From contig NZ_RXZH01000001.1 in assembly GCF_003970385.1 (NCBI RefSeq), forward strand, positions 1,307,300 through 1,371,299: a stretch of 64,000 nt of DNA, written 5' to 3'. The stretch is from Vibrio aquaticus. GTDB taxonomy: Bacteria > Pseudomonadota > Gammaproteobacteria > Enterobacterales > Vibrionaceae. Position numbers and translations under genes: made by a program. Below are positions 33,166 to 41,970 of the stretch, piece after piece (the stretch's first letter is position 1; the number at the start of each line of letters is the position of its first letter). The notes under the pieces are model-generated. The model was not told the origin of the DNA. It saw only the letters and a program-made list of their open reading frames with translations, and did no database searches.

Positions 33166-33747
33166 ATGCAAAAAATACTCTCCAAGACGCCCATTATTAT
33201 TTGTTGCGACCGCATTGAAGAGCAGGTTCGATTAACCACATTGCTTGCGCCGGATTGCGACAACATCCTCACTTGTCAGCTAAATCATTTGGAATCGATG
33301 CTCCAACGTGAGCCAAGTGCGCACGTAGTGATTGGTTGGTTACAACCGAGTGCGGAATTGCGCCTCATTATTGAAGCTTGTCGAGCAAATTCTCACCCTT
33401 TGTTGGTTGTGGTTAAACAGCTAAATTCTAATGATATTAATCGTTTACCTGAACGTATGGACTATGTGTTAGTACCTGCTGATTCAGAGCTTTCTTTAGC
33501 GCCGTGGCTGTTGCATGCGTCTCAGATTAATCAGTCGGTCACGAACTATGAGCAAGAAATCAACCGCCTTTCGACTCAACTGGAAGAACGAAAGGTGATC
33601 GAGAAAGCGAAAGGTCTATTGATGACGCTGCATCAAGTGGATGAAGAGGGGGCTTATCAGGCAATGAGAACGTCGGCGATGAAATCGAGCCAACCTTTGG
33701 TCCAAGTGGCGCGAAATTTACTGCAAACTCTCGAAGCATTGAAATGA
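33166..33747 (+). CDS. ANTAR-domain antitermination regulator (NasT-like)
   Basis: A 193-aa protein: an N-terminal receiver-like domain (about 5-115) and a C-terminal ANTAR RNA-binding domain (about 140-190; EERKVIEKAKGLLM, then DEEGAYQAMRTSAMK). ANTAR proteins bind paired hairpins in leader RNAs and block terminator formation. The receiver lacks an obvious phospho-acceptor (the expected Asp region reads VVIGWLQPS), as in pseudo-receivers regulated by a partner protein. I chose the ATG at 33166 because AAGGA lies seven bases upstream. It lies between two leaders that carry terminators (nasA, nrtA), which are its likely targets. Confidence 0.85.
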   Translation: MQKILSKTPIIICCDRIEEQVRLTTLLAPDCDNILTCQLNHLESMLQREPSAHVVIGWLQPSAELRLIIEACRANSHPLLVVVKQLNSNDINRLPERMDYVLVPADSELSLAPWLLHASQINQSVTNYEQEINRLSTQLEERKVIEKAKGLLMTLHQVDEEGAYQAMRTSAMKSSQPLVQVARNLLQTLEALK

Positions 33748-33876
33748 CCATTTCTACCACTTTGGGGTTATGCGAAAAATTCCGCATTGGTGCGTATTGC
33801 ACTAATAACAAGCAAAACTCAGTAATGGTTAAAGCCTTTTGTATCTATCTTATTGAATTTATTGTGTTAAATAAGT

Positions 33877-33892
33877 TGGCATGCAACTGGCA
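33877..33892 (+). promoter_or_regulatory. Sigma-54 promoter of the nrtABC-nirBD operon
   Basis: TGGCAT-GCAAC-TGGCA keeps the GG/GC pair at the correct ten-base separation (consensus TGGCAC-N5-TTGCA). The predicted start is near 33903. About 100 bases upstream, TGCAC and GGTGC half-sites (33787-33803) might bind NtrC, but their arrangement is not the standard palindrome. Confidence 0.6.
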
Positions 33893-33994
33893 AATGAATA
33901 AGTAACATTAAGAATGCAGTAACAAGTATTTGAAATAATAGTTGTTCAATCGTGACCTTAGATTATCAACGGCGGTAATCAACAAGGATGCAAT

Positions 33995-34030
33995 GGCGCT
34001 ACGGCTCACTTGAGTCGTAGCGCCTTTTTT
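33995..34030 (+). terminator. Leader terminator before nrtA (antitermination target)
   Basis: The stem 33995-34007 pairs with 34012-34024 (13 bp, one G-U, loop ACTT) and is followed by six T. It ends 14 bases before the nrtA ATG, downstream of a sigma-54-type promoter, so unregulated transcription would stop before nrtA. A second inverted pair, GTTG...AATC with GATT...CAAC, lies upstream at about 33943-33970. Confidence 0.9.
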
Positions 34031-34044
34031 ATTGGAGAAAGTTT

Positions 34045-35418
34045 ATGAAATGGACGTCACTCATTAAAACCACCTGCACTTCAGTTGCCCTCGTTTCGGC
34101 GCTCTCTTTGCCAAATGCAATGGCCGAATTAGGAGAGCCAGAAATCGAAGACTTAAAGTTTGGCTTTATCAAACTAACCGACATGGCGCCGCTGGCTGTG
34201 GCCTATGAAAAAGGTTTCTTTGAAGACGAAGGACTATACGTATCGCTGGAGGCGCAAGCTAACTGGAAAGTGCTGCTAGATCGAGTGATTGATGGAGAAC
34301 TTGATGGGGCGCACATGCTGTCAGGGCAACCACTGGGCGCAACGATTGGTATTGGTACACAAGCCGAGGTCATTACCGCTTTTAGTATGGATTTAAACGG
34401 CAATGCGATTACGGTTTCAAATAAAACATGGCAGCAGATGAAGCCAAATGTTCCGACAGAAGCGGATGGTAAGCTGGTTCGCCCGATTAAAGCGGATGCG
34501 TTGAAGCCAGTGGTCGAAAGCTATTTAGATGAGGGTAAGCCTTTTAACATGGGGATGGTGTTTCCCGTGTCTACTCACAACTATGAGCTTCGCTATTGGT
34601 TAGCGGCAGGTGGCATTCACCCGGGTTATTACGCACCACAATCGGGAGATAACAGTGGTCAAGTGAATGCGGATGTTCTACTGAGTGTGACGCCACCACC
34701 ACAGATGCCAGCAACCATGGAAGCGGGAACCATTGAAGGCTACTGCGTTGGTGAACCCTGGAACCAACAAGCGGTGTTTAAAGGCATTGGAGCGCCAGTC
34801 GTGACCGATTACGAAATCTGGAAAAACAACCCTGAGAAAGTGTTCGGTGTGTCTAAGGCTTGGGCAGAGAAGTACCCGAATACGCATATTCGCGTAGTGA
34901 AAGCGTTGATTCGAGCAGCTCATTGGTTGGATGCCAATAACAACGAGAATCGAGTTGAAGCGGTGAAACTGTTGGCTAAAAGTGAATATGTGGGCGCAGA
35001 TTTCGAAGTTATCGCCAACTCGATGACAGGCACGTTTGAATATGAAAAAGGTGATGTACGAGAAGTGCCGGATTTTAACGTGTTCTTCCGCTACAACGCG
35101 ACTTACCCGTACTACAGCGATGCGATTTGGTATCTAACCCAAATGCGCCGATGGGGACAAATCCCGCAAGAAAAACCGGACGATTGGTACATGGATATCG
35201 CTAAGAAAGTCTACCGTCCAGATATCTACCAACAGGCGGCTCAAGCCTTGGTTGAAGATGGTGTGCTGACATCGGGTGATTTTCCAAACTTCACACAAGA
35301 AGATGGCTTTAGAGCGCCGCAGAAACACTTTATCGACAATATCGTTTATGACGGACGCACGCCAAATGCTTACCTAGGCAAGTTTTCGATTGGCCTGAAA
35401 GGAAAAGACAAGGTTTAG
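34045..35418 (+). CDS. nrtA: Nitrate ABC transporter substrate-binding protein NrtA
   Basis: A 457-aa periplasmic protein of the NrtA/CmpA family. The signal peptide is residues 1-27 (cleavage AMA-EL). Family text includes [38 protein letters not shown] and [18 protein letters not shown]. The signal peptide argues for a transporter role rather than the cytoplasmic NasS sensor, which is a relative. It is the first gene after the regulated leader and is followed by the permease and ATPase. Confidence 0.93.
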   Translation: MKWTSLIKTTCTSVALVSALSLPNAMAELGEPEIEDLKFGFIKLTDMAPLAVAYEKGFFEDEGLYVSLEAQANWKVLLDRVIDGELDGAHMLSGQPLGATIGIGTQAEVITAFSMDLNGNAITVSNKTWQQMKPNVPTEADGKLVRPIKADALKPVVESYLDEGKPFNMGMVFPVSTHNYELRYWLAAGGIHPGYYAPQSGDNSGQVNADVLLSVTPPPQMPATMEAGTIEGYCVGEPWNQQAVFKGIGAPVVTDYEIWKNNPEKVFGVSKAWAEKYPNTHIRVVKALIRAAHWLDANNNENRVEAVKLLAKSEYVGADFEVIANSMTGTFEYEKGDVREVPDFNVFFRYNATYPYYSDAIWYLTQMRRWGQIPQEKPDDWYMDIAKKVYRPDIYQQAAQALVEDGVLTSGDFPNFTQEDGFRAPQKHFIDNIVYDGRTPNAYLGKFSIGLKGKDKV

Positions 35419-35478
35419 CCCAAGCTCTAGTAAAGGGCGGTGAACGCCCTTGATCCCTCGATAAGCATAGGAGTCGTT

Positions 35479-36447
35479 ATGTCGAGCAATGTGATCTCAC
35501 TGATCCCCACCACACAAGTGGTCGCTAATAAAAGTAAGGTACTACTTCTGCCATTGATCGGAATACTCTTTTTTCTGATGCTTTGGCACTTGAGTGCGAA
35601 ACAAGTCCAAACTTCGTTGGGGACGTTACCCGGTCCTACACAAACGTATCAGCAATTTAGCAATCTCGTCGTTGAGCATTTTGATGAGCGAGAGAAAGAA
35701 GTGGCGTTCATTGAGCGTCAAGAAAAGCGTAATGCAGCAAAGTTGGCAAAGAATCCTGAGGCGAAAGTGAAAATTCGCCCTTACACCGGCAAACCAACGT
35801 TCTTTGACCAAATCGTCACGAGCCTGATTACCGTGACCAGTGGCTTTATGCTGGCGACACTGATTGCGATCCCACTCGGTATTGTCTTGGGCCTTAATCA
35901 GGGTGCATACCAAGCGTGTAACCCAATCATTCAGCTGCTAAAACCGGTGTCGCCCTTGGCATGGCTCCCAATCGTAACCATGGTGGTCAGTGCGACTTAT
36001 GTAAGCGATGATCCAATGTTCGCTAAGTCGTTTGTTAACTCACTGCTTACGGTAGCGTTATGCAGCCTTTGGCCAACGTTGATCAATACCGCAGTGGGCG
36101 TCACCAGCGTCGACAAAGACTTGGTTAATGTGAGTAAAGTGCTGCAGTTATCTTGGTGGAAACATATTCGCGTCATCGTTCTTCCTTCCGCAATTCCCAT
36201 GATTTTCACTGGCTTACGCCTTTCACTCGGTATCGCATGGATGGTGCTTATCGCGGCAGAAATGTTGGCGCAAAACCCGGGCTTAGGAAAGTTTGTTTGG
36301 GATGAGTTCCAAAATGGCAGTTCTGCCTCTCTTGGGCGAATCATGGTGGCGGTCATTACCATTGGCTTGATTGGTCTACTTCTCGATAGAGGCATGCTTC
36401 AGCTACAAAAATGGCTGTCATGGAACAAACAACAGGCATTGCGATAA
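35479..36447 (+). CDS. nrtB: Nitrate ABC transporter permease NrtB
   Basis: A 322-aa inner-membrane permease with about six helices. The binding-protein-dependent transport signature region is LSWWKHIRVIVLPSAIPMIF followed by GLRLSLGIAWMVLIAAEML. A charged stretch of about 60 residues between the first helix and the core (ERQEKRNAAKLAKNPEAKVK) is longer than in cyanobacterial NrtB. I chose the ATG at 35479 with GGAG upstream, not the frame's first ATG at 35440. It is 60 bases after nrtA. Confidence 0.92.
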   Translation: MSSNVISLIPTTQVVANKSKVLLLPLIGILFFLMLWHLSAKQVQTSLGTLPGPTQTYQQFSNLVVEHFDEREKEVAFIERQEKRNAAKLAKNPEAKVKIRPYTGKPTFFDQIVTSLITVTSGFMLATLIAIPLGIVLGLNQGAYQACNPIIQLLKPVSPLAWLPIVTMVVSATYVSDDPMFAKSFVNSLLTVALCSLWPTLINTAVGVTSVDKDLVNVSKVLQLSWWKHIRVIVLPSAIPMIFTGLRLSLGIAWMVLIAAEMLAQNPGLGKFVWDEFQNGSSASLGRIMVAVITIGLIGLLLDRGMLQLQKWLSWNKQQALR

Positions 36448-36457
36448 GGAGTTTCTC

Positions 36458-37312
36458 ATGTCTAAACCACTACTTGACCTCACCCAGTTGGGGATGCGTT
36501 TCCCAACACCGAATGGTGAGTTTATCGCCCTTAAAAACGTCAATCTGCAAATCAAAAAAGGGGAGTTTGTCTCGTTGATCGGTCACTCTGGCTGTGGCAA
36601 ATCGACCGTACTTAACTTGGTTGCAGGCCTACATTTACCAACAGATGGTGGTGTGATTGTTGACGGCCGTGAAGTCGCAGATCCAGGGCCAGAACGAGCG
36701 GTCGTATTCCAAAACCATTCGCTCTTGCCTTGGCTTACCGTGTATCAAAATGTTGAGCTCGCAGTGAAGCAAATTGCTGATCAATACACGCAAGGCAGTG
36801 ACAAGAAAACCTGGATAAAAGAGCAGGTAGAGCACTATCTAGATTTGATCCAGATGACTCATGCTTCGGACAAAAAGCCTGATGAGATTTCTGGTGGTAT
36901 GAAGCAGCGAGTGGGAATCGCCCGTGCGCTAGCGCTAAGACCCAAAGTGCTTCTTATGGACGAACCGTTCGGAGCACTTGATGCGTTAACCCGTGCACAT
37001 TTGCAGGACTCACTAATGAAGATACAAGCTGAGTTGAACAACACGGTGATCATGATTACCCATGATGTCGATGAAGCCGTGCTGCTATCAGACAAAATCG
37101 TGATGATGACCAATGGACCCGCGGCAACCATTGGTGAAGTCCTCAATGTGGATCTTGAAAGACCACGGGATCGAGTGGCGTTAGCGGATGACCCGCAATA
37201 TCAAAAGTATCGCCAGTCGGTACTGCGCTTCTTGTACGAGAAGCAGTCGAAAGCAATGACTCAGAAGCCAAGCAAGCAGCGCACTGAACGTGTGCCAGCG
37301 AAATCGGCATAA
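36458..37312 (+). CDS. nrtC: Nitrate ABC transporter ATPase NrtC/NrtD-type
   Basis: A 284-aa ATPase. Walker A GHSGCGKST (42-50), the Q-loop in VVFQNHSLLPWL, signature ISGGMKQR and Walker B VLLMDEPFGALD are all present. It lacks the C-terminal NrtA-like domain of cyanobacterial NrtC, so in structure it is closer to NrtD/NasD. A tail of about 20 basic residues follows the fold. The ATG at 36458 has AAGGAG upstream and is ten bases after nrtB. Confidence 0.92.
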   Translation: MSKPLLDLTQLGMRFPTPNGEFIALKNVNLQIKKGEFVSLIGHSGCGKSTVLNLVAGLHLPTDGGVIVDGREVADPGPERAVVFQNHSLLPWLTVYQNVELAVKQIADQYTQGSDKKTWIKEQVEHYLDLIQMTHASDKKPDEISGGMKQRVGIARALALRPKVLLMDEPFGALDALTRAHLQDSLMKIQAELNNTVIMITHDVDEAVLLSDKIVMMTNGPAATIGEVLNVDLERPRDRVALADDPQYQKYRQSVLRFLYEKQSKAMTQKPSKQRTERVPAKSA

Positions 37313-37322
37313 GGAGAAAGTG

Positions 37323-39806
37323 ATGGAACACATAGTTATCGTCGGCAATGGAATGGTCGGGCATCATTTAGTCGCACAACTTGTAGAGCGAGGCGCACAT
37401 TTAGAAAAACGTATTACCGTTATCGGTGAAGAGCGATTTATCGCCTATGACCGAGTTCAACTCTCTTCACTTTTTTCAGGTAATAGTCATCAAGATCTCA
37501 TGCTTAGCAGCGAAGAGTGGTATGCCAGACATGGTATTGAACTCATGCTTGGTTGCGAAGTTACCCAAATTGATAAAGATTCAAAGCGTTTGATACTCGA
37601 TGGTGACAGCGTGTTAGGTTATGACCAATTGGTGCTCGCCACCGGGTCATTTCCGTTTGTTCCTCCTATTGAGGGCAACGATCGTGACAACATTTTTGTT
37701 TATCGCACACTCGATGATCTATCAGAAATCAAAACCGCCTGTGAAGGTGCGAAAACAGGCGCGGTGATTGGTGGTGGCCTACTTGGCTTAGAAGCGGCTA
37801 ATGCATTAAAGCTCTTAGGGGTTAAAACGCATGTAGTGGAATTTGCCCCCCGTCTAATGCCAGTTCAATTGGATGATGGGGCCGGTGATGTTCTCAAGCA
37901 GAAAATAGAAGCATTTGGGCTAACGGTTCATACCAACACTATTACTGAGAGAATCTGTGATGGTGAAAGCGCTCGCCATCGCATGGTTTTAAAAAACAAG
38001 CCAGCGTTGGAAGTCGATGTGATTGTCTTTTCTGCGGGTATTCGCCCTCAAGATTCATTGGCAAGAGAGGCCAATATCAGAGTGGGTGAGCGCGGCGGGA
38101 TCATTATCGACAACCAATGTAAAACCAGCGATGAGAATATTTTCGCTATTGGGGAATGCGCACTGTGGCAAGAGAAAGTATTCGGCTTAGTTGCGCCTGG
38201 TTACAGCATGGCGAGAGTGGTCGCAGATGCCATCACATCAAAGGAAAATGCTGGTTTTAGTGGCGCTGACATGAGTACCAAGCTCAAACTACTTGGCGTC
38301 GATGTGGCTTCAATAGGAGATGCCCACAAGGTGACTCAAGGCGCTCAAGAAATGGTACTTCAAGATGCGGTTGCAGGTGTTTATAAAAAGCTGGTGGTGG
38401 ATGAAACAGGAACGAAACTGCTTGGCGCGATCTTAGTCGGTGATAACTCAGACTACGACACCTTGCTTCAGTGTTATCTCAATGAAACCGTGTTACCCGA
38501 TCACGCCGCTAACTTGTTGTTCGATACTAAAATGCTACAGGGCGAGATGGCAGACAGCGCGATGATCTGCTCGTGCCACAACGTCACGAAAGGAGACTTA
38601 GTCAGCGCTATCCAAGCGGGCGCACACGACCTCGATACCCTCAAATCACAAACCAAAGCGGGAACAGGCTGTGGTGGTTGCAGCAATATGGTTAAGTCGG
38701 TGTTAGACGGTGAACTAAGCGCTATGGGCGTAGAAGTAAACAATCACGTTTGCGAGCATTTCGCTTTGTCGCGCCAAGAGATGTTCCACATCTGCCAAGT
38801 TGAAGAGATCAAAGACTTCAACACGCTGCTCAACAAACATGGTCAGGGGCATGGCTGCGATCTTTGTAAACCGACTGCTGCTTCGATTTTTGCATCGCTG
38901 TGGAATGAACACATCATGGAGCCTCAGCATACTAGCCTCCAAGACTCTAACGATGCCTTTATGGCGAACTTACAAAAAGATGGTTCATACTCCGTTGTAC
39001 CTCGTGTCGCGGGCGGTGAAATCACACCAGACAAATTGATTGCGTTGGGTGAAGTGGCTAAGAAGTTTGATTTGTACACCAAAATTACCGGCGGACAACG
39101 TGTTGATCTGTTCGGCGCTCAAGTCGAGCAGCTACCAGACATCTGGCAGTCGTTGATTGATGCTGGCTTTGAAACTGGGCATGCCTACGGCAAATCATTA
39201 CGTACGGTGAAATCATGTGTGGGCTCCACTTGGTGCCGATATGGTGTGGATGACTCAGTCGGATTAGCGATAGAGCTTGAGAACCGATACAAAGGCTTAA
39301 GAGCGCCACATAAGATCAAGTTTGCCGTATCTGGGTGTACGCGGGAATGTGCTGAGGCTCAAAGCAAAGACATTGGTGTGATCGCGACTGAGAACGGTTG
39401 GAACCTCTATGTTTGTGGCAATGGTGGCATGCGTCCCCGCCACGCTGATCTATTCGCATCAGACTTATCAAAGCCAGAGCTAATTGCCTTGATTGACCGA
39501 GTATTGATGTTTTACGTGCGAACCGCTGATCGTCTGCAACGCACATCTGTTTGGATGGAAAACCTTGAAGGTGGCTTAGAGTACTTGAAAGAAGTGGTAA
39601 TAGAAGACTCGTTAAGTCTTGCAGACTCTTTAGAACAACAGATGCAGCACGTAGTGGATACTTATCAATGTGAATGGAAGAGTACGGTTGAAACACCGGA
39701 GAAATTGGCTCGCTTTAAACCATTCATCAATAGCCACTTAGAAAGTGAAGCGCTGCCGTACCAGCGTGTGCGTGGTCAACGTATCCCTGTCAAAGAGGAG
39801 GTGTAA
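37323..39806 (+). CDS. nirB: NADH-dependent nitrite reductase large subunit NirB
   Basis: An 827-aa cytoplasmic enzyme reducing nitrite to ammonium. Domain order: FAD/NAD(P) oxidoreductase (IVGNGMVGHHLVAQL at the N terminus; GGGLLGLEAANAL for NAD), a BFD-type [2Fe-2S] domain (CSCHNVTKG ... GTGCGGC), a second Cys-containing region (GHGCDLCKP), then ferredoxin-like and siroheme/[4Fe-4S] nitrite-reductase domains (KSCVGSTWCRYG; FAVSGCTRECAEAQ). The siroheme ligand Cys is in the last motif group. AAGGAG precedes the ATG at 37323. The siroheme precursor is made by the cobA gene of the same island. Confidence 0.95.
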   Translation: MEHIVIVGNGMVGHHLVAQLVERGAHLEKRITVIGEERFIAYDRVQLSSLFSGNSHQDLMLSSEEWYARHGIELMLGCEVTQIDKDSKRLILDGDSVLGYDQLVLATGSFPFVPPIEGNDRDNIFVYRTLDDLSEIKTACEGAKTGAVIGGGLLGLEAANALKLLGVKTHVVEFAPRLMPVQLDDGAGDVLKQKIEAFGLTVHTNTITERICDGESARHRMVLKNKPALEVDVIVFSAGIRPQDSLAREANIRVGERGGIIIDNQCKTSDENIFAIGECALWQEKVFGLVAPGYSMARVVADAITSKENAGFSGADMSTKLKLLGVDVASIGDAHKVTQGAQEMVLQDAVAGVYKKLVVDETGTKLLGAILVGDNSDYDTLLQCYLNETVLPDHAANLLFDTKMLQGEMADSAMICSCHNVTKGDLVSAIQAGAHDLDTLKSQTKAGTGCGGCSNMVKSVLDGELSAMGVEVNNHVCEHFALSRQEMFHICQVEEIKDFNTLLNKHGQGHGCDLCKPTAASIFASLWNEHIMEPQHTSLQDSNDAFMANLQKDGSYSVVPRVAGGEITPDKLIALGEVAKKFDLYTKITGGQRVDLFGAQVEQLPDIWQSLIDAGFETGHAYGKSLRTVKSCVGSTWCRYGVDDSVGLAIELENRYKGLRAPHKIKFAVSGCTRECAEAQSKDIGVIATENGWNLYVCGNGGMRPRHADLFASDLSKPELIALIDRVLMFYVRTADRLQRTSVWMENLEGGLEYLKEVVIEDSLSLADSLEQQMQHVVDTYQCEWKSTVETPEKLARFKPFINSHLESEALPYQRVRGQRIPVKEEV

Positions 39807-40133
39807 ATGGATATTAAAGAGAAAGTGAAGGTATGCGACTTGTCTGACTTACCTCCTTATCAAGGGCGAGCGGCCATCATTTCTGGTGAGCAAGTCGCCT
39901 TGTTCAATGTGCCAAACATAGGCGTGTATGCGGTGCAAAATTGGGATCCTATCGGCAAAGCGCATGTCATGAGTCGAGGCATAGTCGGGGATGTGAATGG
40001 ACATCTTTGTGTCGCTTCGCCGCTTTATAAGCAGCATTTTAGGCTTGATAATGGTGAATGCATTGAACGACCAGAAAATCGACTGAAGTGTTGGAAGGTC
40101 GACGTTGAAAGTGGGGCGGTAGTGGTGAGTTAA
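39807..40133 (+). CDS. nirD: Nitrite reductase small subunit NirD
   Basis: A 108-aa Rieske-like small subunit that pairs with NirB. As in many NirD proteins the classic Rieske cluster ligands are absent; the visible fold text is VCDLSDLPPYQGRAAII and GDVNGHLCVASPLYKQHF. It starts immediately after the nirB stop with a strong GAGGAGGTG ribosome site inside the nirB 3' end. No nirC follows, consistent with NrtABC being the transporter. Confidence 0.93.
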   Translation: MDIKEKVKVCDLSDLPPYQGRAAIISGEQVALFNVPNIGVYAVQNWDPIGKAHVMSRGIVGDVNGHLCVASPLYKQHFRLDNGECIERPENRLKCWKVDVESGAVVVS

Positions 40134-40317
40134 ACGAGAGGAAACCGGTTGAAAACTAACACTTTGTGTCAAAGTTTATCCGCTTGAGTTGGTTTTTTCG
40201 GCACTTAACTCAAGAGAATGAGTTTATTGGTTGACGCAGAAACTCAATCCGTTAAAGTACACCTCGTTCCAAAGGGGAAGCCCAATGGAATGATGGTGTA
40301 CCATCGCTTTATGCGTT
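40134..40317. other. Intergenic between nirD and the second tRNA cluster
   Basis: Contains a small hairpin ACTTTG-TGT-CAAAGT (40161-40175) and a longer inverted pair CTTGAGTT/AACTCAAG (40183-40214) with an internal T6. Either could end the nirBD transcript, but neither is a textbook terminator. The tRNA promoter follows. No gene. Confidence 0.5.
40231..40258 (+). promoter_or_regulatory. Promoter of the second tRNA cluster
   Basis: TTGACG (40231-40236), 16-base spacer, TAAAGT (40253-40258). The spacer contains CTCAATCCG as in the first cluster's promoter, suggesting that the promoter was duplicated along with the genes. Confidence 0.65.
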
Positions 40318-40404
40318 GCCCTGGTGGTGGAATTGGTAGACACAAGGGATTTAAAATCCCTCGGCGTTCGCGCTGTGCCGGTTCAAGTCCGGCCCGGGGC
40401 ACCA
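40318..40404 (+). tRNA. tRNA-Leu (UAA)
   Basis: An 87-nt copy of the Leu tRNA at 28091, with encoded CCA and the same anticodon. It differs only in the variable arm (CGGCGTTCGCGCTG versus CGACGTTCGCGTTG), a compensatory A-U to G-C pair change. Confidence 0.97.
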
Positions 40405-40437
40405 TCTCTACTTAGCTCTTAGAGCAGATAAAATAAC

Positions 40438-40511
40438 GGCGCCTTGGCAGAGTGGCTATGCAGCGGATTGCAAATCCGTGGACCTCGGTTCGATTCCGGG
40501 AGGCGCCTCCA
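40438..40511 (+). tRNA. tRNA-Cys (GCA)
   Basis: Identical over 74 nt to the two Cys tRNAs of the first cluster. Last gene of this cluster. Confidence 0.97.
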
Positions 40512-40524
40512 TTATTTTATAATC

Positions 40525-40548
40525 AACCAGCTTAAGGCTGGTTTTTTT
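40525..40548 (+). terminator. Terminator of the second tRNA cluster
   Basis: AACCAGC (40525-40531), loop TTAAG, GCTGGTT (40537-40543), then T to 40548. Confidence 0.9.
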
Positions 40549-40683
40549 GTATCTGAATTTCCTTTCTTTCCATTTTTAAAGTGTAATGACACTTATGTTT
40601 TCATTTTTGAAAAGTAAGCGTTTGTAATTGAAGCTGGATTTTTAATAAAACACTGTTCATAATGACCACCTAAACAGGAGACA

Positions 40684-41199
40684 ATGATGAACAGAATTTT
40701 GCTGATTGCCGTATTGACGTTAACGCTGGGTGGCTGTGTCTTATACCCGACGACTCGTGATTACTACAAACCAGTAGCCGAGCAGGATCAAACTCCCGCG
40801 GCGAGTATGGGTTGTGGTTATCATAAAGCCAAGCATGATGGCCTACAGCAGCAGTATGATGGACATACTATCCATGTGTACCCATCTCGTGATAATGAGA
40901 ATGGCATTACCGTCGTTGCGGTACTTGAATCAGACAATGAAGAGAGTAAGTTGGTTCACGCTGAAGTAGTGACAGAAAGTGGTGCGTTGATGACGGCGCC
41001 AAGCGAGATGAGATTAACGTCAGAATATTATGATTCAGACACCGGTTACCGTTCATGGTATGAAGCGAAGTACCCTCCGATCAAAGTGACACCTGAACAA
41101 CTCACGATCTTAGTGACAGACGAGCAGGGTAAAACGTTAGAGTTTCACTTCGAACATACAATCCAAAGTGATATTTTTTACTCGTCGATCAATTGCTAA
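40684..41199 (+). CDS. Predicted lipoprotein, unknown function
   Basis: A 171-aa protein with a lipoprotein signal peptide: MMNRILLIAVLTLTLGGC, with lipobox LGGC and the lipidated Cys at residue 18 (17 from the second Met). The mature part is rich in strands, with charged patches and several Tyr (YYDSDTGYRSWYEAKYPP). GGAG precedes two adjacent ATGs (40684, 40687); the second has the better spacing. I do not recognise the family. It is monocistronic, convergent with the Crp/Fnr gene. Confidence 0.8.
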   Translation: MMNRILLIAVLTLTLGGCVLYPTTRDYYKPVAEQDQTPAASMGCGYHKAKHDGLQQQYDGHTIHVYPSRDNENGITVVAVLESDNEESKLVHAEVVTESGALMTAPSEMRLTSEYYDSDTGYRSWYEAKYPPIKVTPEQLTILVTDEQGKTLEFHFEHTIQSDIFYSSINC

Positions 41200-41218
41200 A
41201 GGTGAACGGTAATGAGCC

Positions 41219-41908
41219 TTAGGCGTCATTACTGATGGAGGATTCAAGCTTTCGTAACTGTTCTGACAGCCTCATCGGCTCGAGCAAATGAATCACACCG
41301 CGGCTGACGCTGATCTCTTCTTTAGCTTCGAGCATTTTAAGCACTTCATTCAGGCGTGGTCTGGATATACCAGTGATCATGCTTAGCTGTTTCTGAGAGG
41401 CATGAACGGCTGTTTTACTGCCTTTCACTTGTTTGGTGTATTTGGCTATTTGCAATAAGGCGAAAATGACGCGAGTTTCTCGATCATGCAAAGAAACAAT
41501 TTGCGCATTGAGCCATTGTTGCTGCGTTGAAATCGAGGCGTGGTAAAGCCATTTATAGATGTAGGGGTCGTGGTTCGCTAAGTGATCAATCTTGTCTTTG
41601 GCGAAAAAGATGACTTCAATAGGTTCAATCTGTTCGATGTTAGCGAGAATGCGAGAGCCATGATTAATCATACTGCCGCCTAACCAATTTCCAGTACCAA
41701 AAATACCGGAGTTCATCGTGTTGGTATGCTCTGAAGTGAGACCAATAGCAGCGATACCTCGCTTAATGTAGATAACCCCTTTCATGGTTCGGTTTGGTGC
41801 TGCTGCCGATCCAAATTGCTGGATACGCATAGCATTCAGGACGATGGCTTCTTTTGTCGCGTTAGGTAATTCGCACGGCCATTGAATGACTTCCTGTAAA
41901 CTATCCAC
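41219..41908 (-). CDS. Crp/Fnr-family transcriptional regulator
   Basis: A 229-aa regulator: N-terminal cyclic-nucleotide-binding-like beta roll (about 20-120), long dimer helix, and C-terminal winged HTH with SQKQLSMITGISRPRLNEVLKML. It lacks the N-terminal Cys cluster of Fnr, so direct iron-sulfur sensing is unlikely; the ligand is unknown. It lies 62 bases downstream of the EAL gene on the same strand and could be co-transcribed with it. Confidence 0.87.
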   Translation of the reverse strand: MDSLQEVIQWPCELPNATKEAIVLNAMRIQQFGSAAAPNRTMKGVIYIKRGIAAIGLTSEHTNTMNSGIFGTGNWLGGSMINHGSRILANIEQIEPIEVIFFAKDKIDHLANHDPYIYKWLYHASISTQQQWLNAQIVSLHDRETRVIFALLQIAKYTKQVKGSKTAVHASQKQLSMITGISRPRLNEVLKMLEAKEEISVSRGVIHLLEPMRLSEQLRKLESSISNDA

Positions 41909-41970
41909 ACTTACTCCTCGTTATGTAACTCAGTGTAAGTGTATACCCGTCATAAGGTTAGCCGCAATAT

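Larger units (their letters stand above)
40318..40511 (+). repeat. Direct repeat (copy 2): tRNA-Leu plus tRNA-Cys pair
   Basis: Same block as 28091-28284, in the same orientation, with a spacer of identical length (33 bases) but diverged sequence. The two copies are about 12.2 kb apart. Confidence 0.9.

Noticed and set aside
34045..35418. NasS nitrate sensor in place of NrtA
   Set aside because: The protein has a clear signal peptide and is followed directly by permease and ATPase genes, which fits the transporter binding protein. NasS is cytoplasmic.
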